From Psococerastis gibbosa (lineage: Eukaryota; Arthropoda; Insecta; Psocodea; Psocidae), in contig OZ020484.1 in NCBI GenBank assembly GCA_963971405.1, forward strand, positions 9,114,001 to 9,178,000: a stretch of DNA of 64,000 nucleotides, read 5' to 3'. The notes below the pieces were generated by a model. It was given only the letters and a program-made list of their open reading frames with translations. It searched no databases and was not told where the DNA came from. Of this stretch, positions 56,160-64,000 are shown piece after piece. Every line of letters begins with the position of its first letter. Within the stretch, counting starts at the first letter, position 1. The position numbers and the translations under genes are program-made.

Positions 56160-58192
56160 CGACAATTGTATCTTTTTCTAGGAGCTAATGTTTAGTGAAA
56201 CACAATTTAAGTCTTCTGTACGTGCGTCTCAGATCTAAGGATGGTACATCAAATAATGTATTGTATTTCGTTTGCGTTTCAATTGGTAAACATTACATTA
56301 CAAATACATCTAAAAATTTCATTTATAAAGCTGACAATAAACATTTACTTCAAATATTTCAGAATTCTTCATAGATTTCTTCTCAAATAACTTTGTGCCC
56401 ATTGTACCTATAGAGACTACAAGTTTAATTGCATTTTTTATTCTACTAAATTTTATACTTTTTGGACTGTAAGTTAAATAAAAATTATGTATTGTGCTTA
56501 ACTTTTGACCCCAGCGTGACAAGTCATTTTTGTACTTAGTCCTGGGGATTTATGCTTTGATTTTTATTGATTGTTTAATTATATATATACTTACTTACTT
56601 AAATTGAAACTGCTGTCATGGTATGCATGACTTTAAAACCTTTTGGCTTAAATTTCCCTGCCGCAGGAACCGCTTTCAAATCGGGTTGATAGCTGTTGGG
56701 ATAATGACCATTGTTATATAAACTAGCCATGCAGACAGAATGGAAAAGTCCACGTCAAAGAGATGTGGGCAAAGGGGATTTAGCGGCGGGGCGGAGGGTG
56801 AGGCGAATAACCCGCGCGGTAACATAGTGTGAAACCGACAGACATTCGCACCAAACTCACACACAGCCTATTTCCACCTCCAAAATGGACATTCCTAAAC
56901 TCAATGGCAGGCCTACGAATGTAATAAAGAGGGAAATGTTACTGGCACTTCAGGCGCCGGAAATTTTCTACTTCTGGCCTCTGGGAATCTGGGACGACTT
57001 GATGATTATACCTTCATGAGTTATGCTAGGACTTAGGAGTATATACATACATATACATCGATCAGTGGCGGAGTGTGCATGTAATAAGGCATTACACTCA
57101 ACAAATCCTTACAATGTATTAAGAGCATCGTTGAAATCTATAGAAAGCCGCGAGCAAATAAGATTGTATGAGCATGATGTTATCAACGTAGTGGCAGTGG
57201 CAGTAGGCATTGCAGTGAAGCTCTCTTTCAATCTGTGGAGTTTTCCTCATTTTTACATATTGAGGGTAAGAAAGCACACGTGAAGTTTGCAAATTGTAAC
57301 CTTATGAAAGCAACCAAAAACCTTTTAAATGTTATTTAGTCTTAATTTGATAACAAAACCGTATTTAAAGGATAATTCAGACTTATCAGTGGGGATGGCA
57401 ATTGGATTCCTGGAAAGGGAAATGTACCTCCTGACCCCCCCCCCCCCTCCTCCTTGCCTTGTTGTTGCGCCGTCGCGTAAGCATTTTATATGAATTTTTC
57501 CTCCTTACTGGGAGTTTCTATGAGTACATTAGATATTGTTGCGTATCATAGCTCTAGTGTAGCGACGAGTGAGTTCCTCCCTTTTTCTTAATTAATTAAT
57601 CGTCGTCTATTAACGTCATGACGAGTTCCAATGCAAACGGGCACCCTACTTTATAAACAAAATTAATGGTAATACGCATTGGTTGCTTGCATAAACATGT
57701 AGTGGTGAGGGGCCGCGCTCCAGATGTAGGTGCCCGAGGGCCGCAGTGCTGGCACAGGTCCAGAACCGTGTCCGCACCCCCACATATTCCCTGACATATC
57801 GCCTGCCTTTGCCCCTCCTTACCCAAATAGCAGAGCGTGTCCTATCTCTGTCAGGTTCGACGCTGCAATTGGTATTCAAGTTTTCTTCTAGTGCTGAGTT
57901 TCTTTCTGAATGCAGATTCGTTCTCAGAATTATTGCCGTTTTCTTAGCGTTGTTACCCTCATGTTTCCGTTCAAAAAAATAAAATGCGAGTTTAATTTGA
58001 ATTTCGTTTGGCATCTCTGATCTCAATATTTTGAACTAACCTAATAATTGAATTATTATTATTTTTTATTCCAATATTTTTTTAATCTATTTTTATTAAG
58101 ATTTTTCACATATGAAGAAATTAATGAATGTAACCGAATAATTTCTTCAGTCTTACTCTGGAACTGAATGCTTGTGTATAAAAGGTATATAA
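56160..58192. other. Unassigned DNA
   Basis: The longest stretch without recognised elements. 57640-58020 is GC-richer with overlapping frames on both strands (57646-58026 minus, 57746-57982 plus); neither shows a known domain. CAGTGGCGGAGTGTGCATG at 57064 looks like a lone hAT-type terminus. Confidence 0.5.
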
Positions 58193-58250
58193 GGAGACTC
58201 CCACAAGTACAAACAAGCTCACTAACCTCCATGCCATTGATCGAGGCTAT
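58193..58250 (-). mobile_element. SINE-2 5' fragment
   Basis: GAGACTCCCACAAGTACAAA CAAGCTCACTAACCTCCATG CC is the inverse of the SINE-2 start with several changes. Confidence 0.55.
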
Positions 58251-58355
58251 TGAAATATGGAAATGATATGGAAATTACCCCCCCCCCCCTATGCGAAGTG
58301 TCTGTATGCAATCACTTGATAGAATGGACATTTTGAAAAGAATACTAAGCTACTG

Positions 58356-58448
58356 AACTGAAAAGGACCGCACAAAACAGACAAGAGTGGAGGAGAAAAA
58401 TAAAACATTCGCTGCAAACCAATCCTTAGATTGCAACTCAAGAAGAAG
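58356..58448 (+). mobile_element. Very short LINE 3' end insertion (family LINE-1w)
   Basis: Only 93 bp: the last codons and 3' end of the family, matching the minus strand of 15721-15815 closely (GGACCGCACAAAACAGACAA, GCAAACCAATCCTTAGATTG) and ending in CTCAAGAAGAAG. ACTAAGCTACTG at 58344-58355 and ACTAGGCTACTG at 58449-58460 form a 12 bp target-site duplication with one mismatch. An extreme 5' truncation. Confidence 0.85.
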
Positions 58449-58503
58449 ACTAGGCTACTGGTAATCTGAGTTATATAGGCCTAGACACTACAATAGTTGG
58501 AAT

Positions 58504-58942
58504 CATAGAACATATAATACTCCAGACACGGCATTCTAGATGCACTACATGAGAAACTTGGGGCACCAACATTATGTTTATCTTCTGCTAGCGTCTGACG
58601 TCATAATCCAGATTACCTAGCAACAGTGACTTTGTTTCTAGGTAACCTGGTTACCCGAGTCACGAGTGGCTAGTTTATTAAAAAAAAAAAAAAAAAAACG
58701 GACTGATCGTTAAAAATTTCTAAATTAATAATAATTGAATATTAAATAAGTTTTACCAAAGTTAAAAAATGTTCTCTCACTTCAATTAATTAATTAACTA
58801 AACAAAACTTGAAAATAATAGGTTCGCGCTTCTAAAAGCAGCTGCTTTTGCGCTTTTGCCAGTGTGTGACGTCATTTTATGTTGGTCCCTCGGAAATTCT
58901 AACATGGCGTGTCTAGAGTATTATATCGTATTATGGTCTAAG
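58504..58942. mobile_element. hAT-like MITE, 439 bp (family MITE-2, perfect TSD)
   Basis: Left end CATAGAACATATAATACTCC, right end inverted CTTAGACCATAATACGATAT. Flanked by a perfect 8 bp duplication GTTGGAAT at 58496-58503 and 58943-58950. Opposite orientation to 34960-35599; both contain AATTTCCGAGGGACCAACAT (or its complement) and the TGACGTCA-containing segment. Contains an A18 tract at 58681. Confidence 0.9.
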
Positions 58943-59459
58943 GTTGGAATGAATCTCTAGCTTAAAAAGCAACTACGACATAAAATTCTAAAATTCTACA
59001 TACTTCTCGGAACTGAACTATATCTTCTGCTCATTTTTTACGTACACGGTAATTAAATTTTTAGTATGTTTCTTTAATTAGCCGCAGAGTAGAGTAGTTA
59101 TTAAAAATAATGAGGAAATACCATGAAATCAATGTGTGAAGTCTGAATTACAGGAAAAATCTCTTGTTTTTTATTTTTCCTTCTCATCGCTTGATAATGA
59201 GCACAGCTAACGGTTTTTGTTTGAAACTTTTCCCGTTCAGACTTCAATTTGTTACGTAACGTATAACAGTAATAGCCCTGCTGCAACATTTCATTTTGAA
59301 ATATCCGTGTAGCCTTTTTCCGCTTCTTTAGCCTTTGCAGAAAAACAAAATTTAAAGCCGGCTAACATATACCCATTAATTAGGAAGGAATGTCAATTTT
59401 GCAACACACTATTTCAATAGTTTTGCTCCACAGTTACGCATTAGAAAATAATAGTATCT

Positions 59460-59795
59460 TCTTCTTCTTCTTCTTCTCGTGCCCCTTCAACGTTGAAGAT
59501 TGGCGATCATTTGAGCGATTTGCACCTTAGACACGGCTGCGCGGAAGAGGCCTGTCGTGCTCCTCCCGAACCAACCCCTAAGGTTGGCCAGCCAGGACGT
59601 CCGTCTTCTACCTGCGGTTCTTCTCCCCTCAATGCGCCCTTGTATGATGAGTTGGAGAAGGTGATATTTCTCATTCCGCATCACGTGTCCAAAGTACTGC
59701 AGCTTCCTCTTCTTTACGGAGATTAATAAAGTTCGCTGGGTCCCCACTCTATTGAGTATTTCCTCGTTTCGGATGTGATCTCGCCAGGATATTTT
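59460..59795 (-). mobile_element. Recent 5'-truncated LINE copy (family LINE-2w), 336 bp
   Basis: Minus-strand LINE 3' end with an open frame (59487-59747) for the reverse transcriptase C-terminus: LQYFGHVMRNEKYHLLQLII, GRRTAGRRRTSWLANLRGWF. The GAA-repeat tail lies at the left. It is flanked by a perfect 10 bp target-site duplication AATAGTATCT at 59450-59459 and 59796-59805. Over about 320 bp it is nearly identical to 28798-29120; the one difference I see is G at 59771 against T in the other copy. Near-identity means both inserted recently from the same source lineage. Confidence 0.9.
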
Positions 59796-59904
59796 AATAG
59801 TATCTACAACTATATTAACGTAGAACAGGGGACGGCAACCTTTTTTAGCAGATGAACTATATATGAAATATCGAAGTAACCCATTTTAGATCTGATAGAA
59901 GAGC

Positions 59905-60139
59905 TTGGACATTTACTTCGACACGAAAACTTCGTAAGCTGCATCATAGAGGAAACAATAGAAGGCGTCAACCGACCTGGGCGCCCAAGAAACGAGTACC
60001 TGCAGCAAGTTACGGAGGATTTAGGGGCCAAGACATACGTGGAGCTGAAGAGGGCGTGCCAGAATCGAGGGGAGTGGAGGCATCGAAGTCACATGTTGGT
60101 TGCTGCCAACCAGCCATACGGCTGTAACTTGAAGAAGAA
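59905..60139 (+). pseudogene. LINE 3' fragment (C-terminal reverse transcriptase remnant)
   Basis: In one plus frame it reads LLRHENFVSCIIEETIEGV, then NRPGRPRNEYLQQVTEDLGA and ELKRACQNRGEWR, matching the C-terminal end of the intact frame at 60353-61678 (LLRHENLVHTIIEGTVEG, RRGRPKKEFMDQV). It ends in GTAACTTGAAGAAGAAG like its relatives. GAAGAGC occurs at 59898-59904 and 60140-60146, a plausible 7 bp target-site duplication, so this is a separate strongly 5'-truncated insertion. It sits in DNA that looks hAT-like (CAGGGGACGGCAACC at 59827, GAGCCACACA after the tail). Confidence 0.8.
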
Positions 60140-60334
60140 GAAGAGCCACACATCCCAAACCAAAAAATAAAACAACAGAATTGATTGGAATTAATTTTGT
60201 AAGAAACGCCTTACAACTGTAAAATACGAATGCACTGGAATGCGCTAGTTATTTGTCGTTTAGAGTCCAGCAGTTCCCAACCGGTGCGGTGGGGCGCGAG
60301 AAATGACAATCGTATTGTTATCCATTAATTTATT

Positions 60335-61706
60335 CTTGAGAAGTGCGTTATTGTGGCACTGCCTAAGAAGGATGGGACCACCAAATGCGAACAACATAGA
60401 ACGCTCAGCCTAATCTCCCATGCGTCCAAGATCCTGACCAAGATAATTCTAAAGAGAATAAATCCGATAATTGAAGAACGATTAACCCCAGACCAATTTG
60501 GGTTCCGCAATGGCAGAGGAACACGAGAAGCGATTGTATCACTAAGAGTACTGCTAGAAAAAAGACTAAGAAGAAACCGTAGAACTTACATCGGTTTTAT
60601 TGACCTGGAGAAGGCCTTTGACAAAGTCCAATGGGAAAAGCTCTTCGAAATACTAAAAAAGTCTGGAGTCAAGCACAAGGACAGGAAAATCATATGGGCG
60701 CTATACAAGAATGAAGCGGTAGTCATAAGGTCTGGGACAGAAATTGGAGAGGCCAGAATACGTCAGGGGGTAAGACAGGGATGTTCGTTATCTTCGGCAC
60801 TATTTAATATATACATACAAATGGCCTTAAACGAGATGAGAGAATCGCTGCTTGACGTAAGAGGTGTGAGAGTGCAGGGGGTAAAAGTTGACATGATACG
60901 TTTCGCTGATGACATTGCACTTATCGCTGACGACGAAGAGGAACTACAGCGTGCCTTAGAAACAATGCAGGACATATTGACAAGAGGATATAATATGACC
61001 ATAAATAAAAGCAAAACCAAAGTCATGGTTGTGAAGAATAAAAATGACATTAGCCAAGCATATGCATCCCTTGACAGAGTAGTTCTCAACAGTGTCAAGC
61101 AATTTAAGTACCTGGGCAGCACAATAACAGAAGACAATAGCTCAGCGATTGAAATAAACAGCCGTATCCAACAAGCCAAGGTGGCATTCAATAAAAAATC
61201 CAAGATTCTGGAATCCTATAACATAAAACTAACCATCAGTAAGCAATTTCTAAAAACATATGTGTGGAGTGTTTTATTGTACGGCTGTGAAACCTGGACT
61301 ATAGCAGATAAGGAACTAAAGAAACTCGAAGCTTTCGAAATGTGGTGTTACAGAAGGATGCTACGGATCAGCTGGAGGGACCATGTGACAAATGAAAGAG
61401 TGCTAGACGCTATCGGGGAAGAAAGACAGTTATTAGTCCAGATACGAATCAGGAGAGCGAAATGGATGGGGCATTTGCTAAGGCACGAAAATCTGGTACA
61501 CACTATTATCGAGGGCACAGTAGAGGGAAATAACCGAAGAGGACGGCCGAAGAAGGAATTCATGGATCAAGTAAAAGAAGACGCAGGAGCAATATCATTT
61601 CAAGAACTGAAGAGGAAGATCGAGGACCGAGCAAACTGGAGGACGATATGCAGGGAGTTGCTGCCAACCAATCGCTAAGATTGTAACCTTAAGAAGAAGA
61701 AGAAAT
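60335..61706 (+). mobile_element. 5'-truncated LINE insertion (family LINE-1w)
   Basis: Body of the element holding the 441-residue reverse transcriptase frame. The 3' untranslated part is very short: after the stop comes a segment ending GATTGTAACCTTAAGAAG, closely matching the 3' end of the copies at 15721 (minus) and 58448 (plus). A clear target-site duplication was not found by eye, and the 5' boundary is uncertain by about 15 bases. It lies between two hAT-like termini at 60268 and 61997. Confidence 0.75.
60353..61678 (+). CDS. LINE reverse transcriptase, open 441-residue frame, 5'-truncated element
   Basis: Reverse transcriptase of a non-LTR retrotransposon, which would copy element RNA into DNA at a nicked target. 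Visible motifs: LTPDQFGFRNGRGT near residue 45, motif A FIDLEKAFDKV (82-92, catalytic Asp), motif B RQGVRQGCSLSSALFNIYI (137-155), motif C FADD (184-187, both catalytic Asp), then thumb and a C-terminal domain with LLYGCETW (308-315) and LEAFEMWCYRRML (325-337). The frame has no stop until NR*. The apurinic-type endonuclease expected upstream is absent, so the copy is 5'-truncated and cannot be autonomous; the nominal Met is probably internal, since an open frame reads into it from CVIVALPKK. The 3' end has an AAG-repeat tail (61691-61705). The C-terminal style resembles RTE-type or related LINEs; clade not assigned. Decayed relatives lie at 3470-3980, 15721-16626, 58356-58448 and 59905-60139. 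Confidence 0.9.
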   Translation: MALPKKDGTTKCEQHRTLSLISHASKILTKIILKRINPIIEERLTPDQFGFRNGRGTREAIVSLRVLLEKRLRRNRRTYIGFIDLEKAFDKVQWEKLFEILKKSGVKHKDRKIIWALYKNEAVVIRSGTEIGEARIRQGVRQGCSLSSALFNIYIQMALNEMRESLLDVRGVRVQGVKVDMIRFADDIALIADDEEELQRALETMQDILTRGYNMTINKSKTKVMVVKNKNDISQAYASLDRVVLNSVKQFKYLGSTITEDNSSAIEINSRIQQAKVAFNKKSKILESYNIKLTISKQFLKTYVWSVLLYGCETWTIADKELKKLEAFEMWCYRRMLRISWRDHVTNERVLDAIGEERQLLVQIRIRRAKWMGHLLRHENLVHTIIEGTVEGNNRRGRPKKEFMDQVKEDAGAISFQELKRKIEDRANWRTICRELLPTNR

Positions 61707-62049
61707 AAATATAAACATTTGAAAAACAAATACAGAAACAAACTAACCGCTGAAAATGACCTTAGGTTACAAATTTCAAATATAAATCCTGACATTAACT
61801 CTCTTGTGTCATCCAAACAGTGTCAAAAAGCTCACCAATGAACTGAATTAAAAAAATTTCGTTAAATGATCCTGTGTGTTATTATTGCAGTAGTAGCAGT
61901 GAGTACTGGCGTTATTTGTCATTTGTGTGAAGGTGGGGCGTGAAAAATAATTTCAAACCGTTGGTGGGGCGCGGCTCAAAAAGGTTGGGGACCGCTGGAC
62001 TTTAGACTACTGATGGGTAGGCTCCCTGCAGGCCTATTATGCCTTTCAA

Positions 62050-62115
62050 ATTGTAATATTAACTTGTTTACATTTTTAATCCTAGGTTAAGATTAAAAAT
62101 AGGCCCACTGAATAG
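62050..62115. mobile_element. MITE-1 fragment
   Basis: AACTTGTTTACATTTTTAAT followed by CCTAGGTTAAGATTAAAAAT and GGCCCACTG, matching one arm and inner part of the family at 28501-28667 and 34886. Confidence 0.55.
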
Positions 62116-63484
62116 ATAAAGGATTTGTAACGGCGAATTAGAGGACAATTCGCAGAAAGTTTTGAGCCGACTGCAGACGATTGAAACGAGAGAGAGAGAG
62201 AGAGAAAGATTAGGGTGCGTTTATATAATATACTTCAATTAATTTAATTAATTTAGTTCAGCCTTTTATATATGGTCAAATTGACCTTAACACAACGTCA
62301 CAGTGCCATCAGGCATAATTGCTATATTTTTGAAGACTTAAATGCATGTTATCTGTGGTGAAATGGGGCTTAAGTATAACAGCTTTAACATACAAAACAT
62401 AACATCAACGTGGCAGTTCGTAACCAATTACCGCTATCATCATGTCATAAATGCTGAGTTTTCATTATAATATGAAATAGCTGCAAACATGATGGAATGC
62501 GTTCACTTTTAAATTAATCTACTTTGAAGAAACATTATTTTTCAAACTTGGTAAAACTGGAAGAATTTTGAGGAAAAGCGCTGCGTGTCATCGTACTTGC
62601 CATCCATTACAATATAATGACATCCTTTCACTTCGTAAAAATAACAATGGTTGCAGAACGAGAGCTTTCACGATCTCTAACCGGTTATATGAGAAAGACA
62701 AATTGACTTCACTTTCTGAGCAGGGATATCCGATGAATTTGGGAATTGTTAATTTGTTTGTTGACATCACTGTTGAATTGGGGCCCTTTTACGCTAGAAA
62801 TGTTGGAATGCTGATCAGATCTCTTTCTAAGTGTATGGATAATACTGTATCTGCCCGGCTGCGCCTTCGTATGTGTTAAACTGATTGGGAGAGACATTTC
62901 CAAATTTATGGAGATATTTCAACACGAAACATTTAAAATGTTGTGATGTGACTTAGCATTAAGATTCAGGAGTGGTCGTAGGGCCAAAAATGTTTAAGGT
63001 CAGCATCCTCTTAAATGGGAGAAGAAAATAAAGTAGATAAATAAATATATATTTCAATTAGTTAATCCATGTTTCCGCTCGTACTCGGCGTACGGGGAAG
63101 GCTTGTGTTCTTGGTGTTTCAGAAAAGGAACCACACAGGTTGCCAAGTTGGATTCCAAAACTATAGTCGTTAGTCGTTATATTACCTACTTATATTTACA
63201 ATACTGTGAGCTGATTGGTCCCCCACTCCAGTGAAACCCCAACCCCTACCTCAGTGGAGAAGGCAGTGGCGGATTAAGGCCCACCCCATTCACTCAGTTA
63301 ATAATGCTATATGAGCCACCTCTATAATGCTGTGTCTAAATGTAATAAATATTATGTGCTCGTATGTTAGGCCAATTCCTACTGGAAGTTGGCCTTAACA
63401 ATCAACAAGCAACGACAAGAAAGTATAAAGGAAAATCGTCAAAATGTCGTCAAAATCAGGTAGTTCTGTCATTGTCATTGTGCT
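62116..63484. other. Unassigned DNA
   Basis: No gene. CAGTGGCGGATTAAGGCCCA at 63264 looks like a hAT-type terminus without its partner. The 103-residue frame at 62568-62879 has no recognisable domain. Confidence 0.5.
62188..62206. repeat. GA dinucleotide array
   Basis: Nine or so GA units after TTGAAAC. Simple sequence in unassigned DNA. Confidence 0.8.
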
Positions 63485-63606
63485 AGTGCTTCAGTGACAG
63501 TGTAGAAAGCTTTCTCTAAGAAATGGTCTATACGCAATTTAGGGAAATAAGTAGCATTTCTCGCCGCTCTTAGTTCATTCGGGCGTTTTCTAATGTAGGC
63601 AAATCC
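63485..63606 (-). pseudogene. LINE-5w C-terminal fragment
   Basis: Minus strand reads IRKRPNELRAARNATYFPKL RIDHFLEKAFYTVTEA, closely matching the C-terminus at 51855-52092. Confidence 0.7.
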
Positions 63607-64000
63607 TTCTAGTGGTCACACTTGGCTTGTCTGGCCTGGCTGTAGTTGTGGGCGTCCCAATTGTGTTTAAATTTTCCCCACACCCAGATATGTTTTTAAG
63701 TACGGTTCTTCTTTCCACTAGCCGCAACGTAATTTTACTCGTAACTGTAGTAATATTTTTTTTTCTGTTTACTGAGCCCTATTTTAGATCTGATGGGTGC
63801 AATATCTCCAGCAAATTGCGCTTGCCGCGGACACCAGCAGGCTTCAAAGCCGATTATTTTGGTGGAATGATTTCAGTTAAACTGTTTAAATTTGATTCCC
63901 TTCCATTTCATTGTGCTTCTGTTGCGCTCTTCACTATTGAATGCTCTTTGCCCGTTGGAATTTATTACAATGATTTTTAGTGAGAATGATTATATCGACT

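Larger units (their letters stand above)
60268..61997. mobile_element. Probable hAT-like element split by a LINE insertion
   Basis: Left end begins CAGCAGTTCCCAACCGGTG at 60268; the right end, read on the minus strand from 61997, begins CAGCGGTCCCCAACCTTTTT. Both are followed by GGGGCGCG or GCGCCCC-rich DNA. CAGxGGTxCCCAACC is a typical hAT terminus. The similarity continues outward as TTTAGAGTC versus TCTAAAGTC in inverted orientation, so a direct 8 bp duplication is not visible and the exact end is uncertain. If right, the LINE inserted into this element. Confidence 0.5.

Noticed and set aside
57646..58026. Opposed frames in a GC-richer patch, considered as an exon
   Set aside because: No conserved motif or splice sites that fit; both strands are equally open, as expected from composition.
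60763..61203. 146-residue minus frame
   Set aside because: Antisense shadow of the reverse transcriptase.

Overview
This is repeat-dominated nuclear DNA of an arthropod, most probably an insect with a large, transposon-rich genome. Evidence: AT-rich base composition, very few long open frames, many different LINE, SINE, MITE and Tc1-type fragments, and one convincing host coding exon that reads as the first immunoglobulin domain of a Sidestep-family cell-surface protein (a family known from insect motor-axon guidance). I cannot name the order or species from sequence alone. There are no bacterial operons, CRISPR arrays, rRNA genes or functional tRNA genes.

Layout. 1-9 kb: single-copy-like AT-rich DNA with a TTAA-flanked MITE, one orientation of a repeat (REP-E) also found at 31 and 45 kb, a decayed LINE fragment (3.5-4.0 kb, minus) and two full copies of an ~850 bp family carrying an internal TCTG microsatellite (REP-A). 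9.9-20.2 kb: TTA-flanked Harbinger-like MITEs, a 34 bp minisatellite, tRNA-derived SINEs, a 5'-truncated LINE (15.7-16.6 kb), a hAT-like MITE and a LINE remnant split by a MITE. 21.8-26.8 kb: a hAT-like element, the Sidestep-like exon (23483-23612, plus), a long-armed inverted-repeat MITE and a three-copy tandem repeat. 28-38 kb: densest mobile DNA, with nested insertions that can be ordered in time. 38-49 kb: a 905 bp hAT-like element with internal tandem growth, a tandem array split by a SINE-like insertion, a decayed Tc1 transposon, REP-B/SINE composites, and a hAT-like MITE with its own paralogous empty site. 49-56 kb: SINE-rich DNA with LINE tails. 56-58 kb is largely featureless. 58-62 kb holds a perfect-TSD MITE, several LINE copies and the best open frame of the window (60353-61678), a reverse transcriptase sitting between a pair of hAT-like termini. 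62-64 kb has a LINE tail and little else.

How it fits together. The window is probably part of one or more very long introns and flanking DNA of a Sidestep-like gene on the plus strand: the exon has a canonical acceptor and donor but no companion exon was recognised here. Everything else that codes, or once coded, belongs to transposable elements. Target-site duplications visible by eye (8 bp for hAT-like, TTA for Harbinger-like, TTAA for piggyBac-like, 7-14 bp for LINE/SINE) assign many anonymous repeats to mechanism. I found no sign of a new multi-gene system; the interesting content is the element architecture and the nested insertion history.
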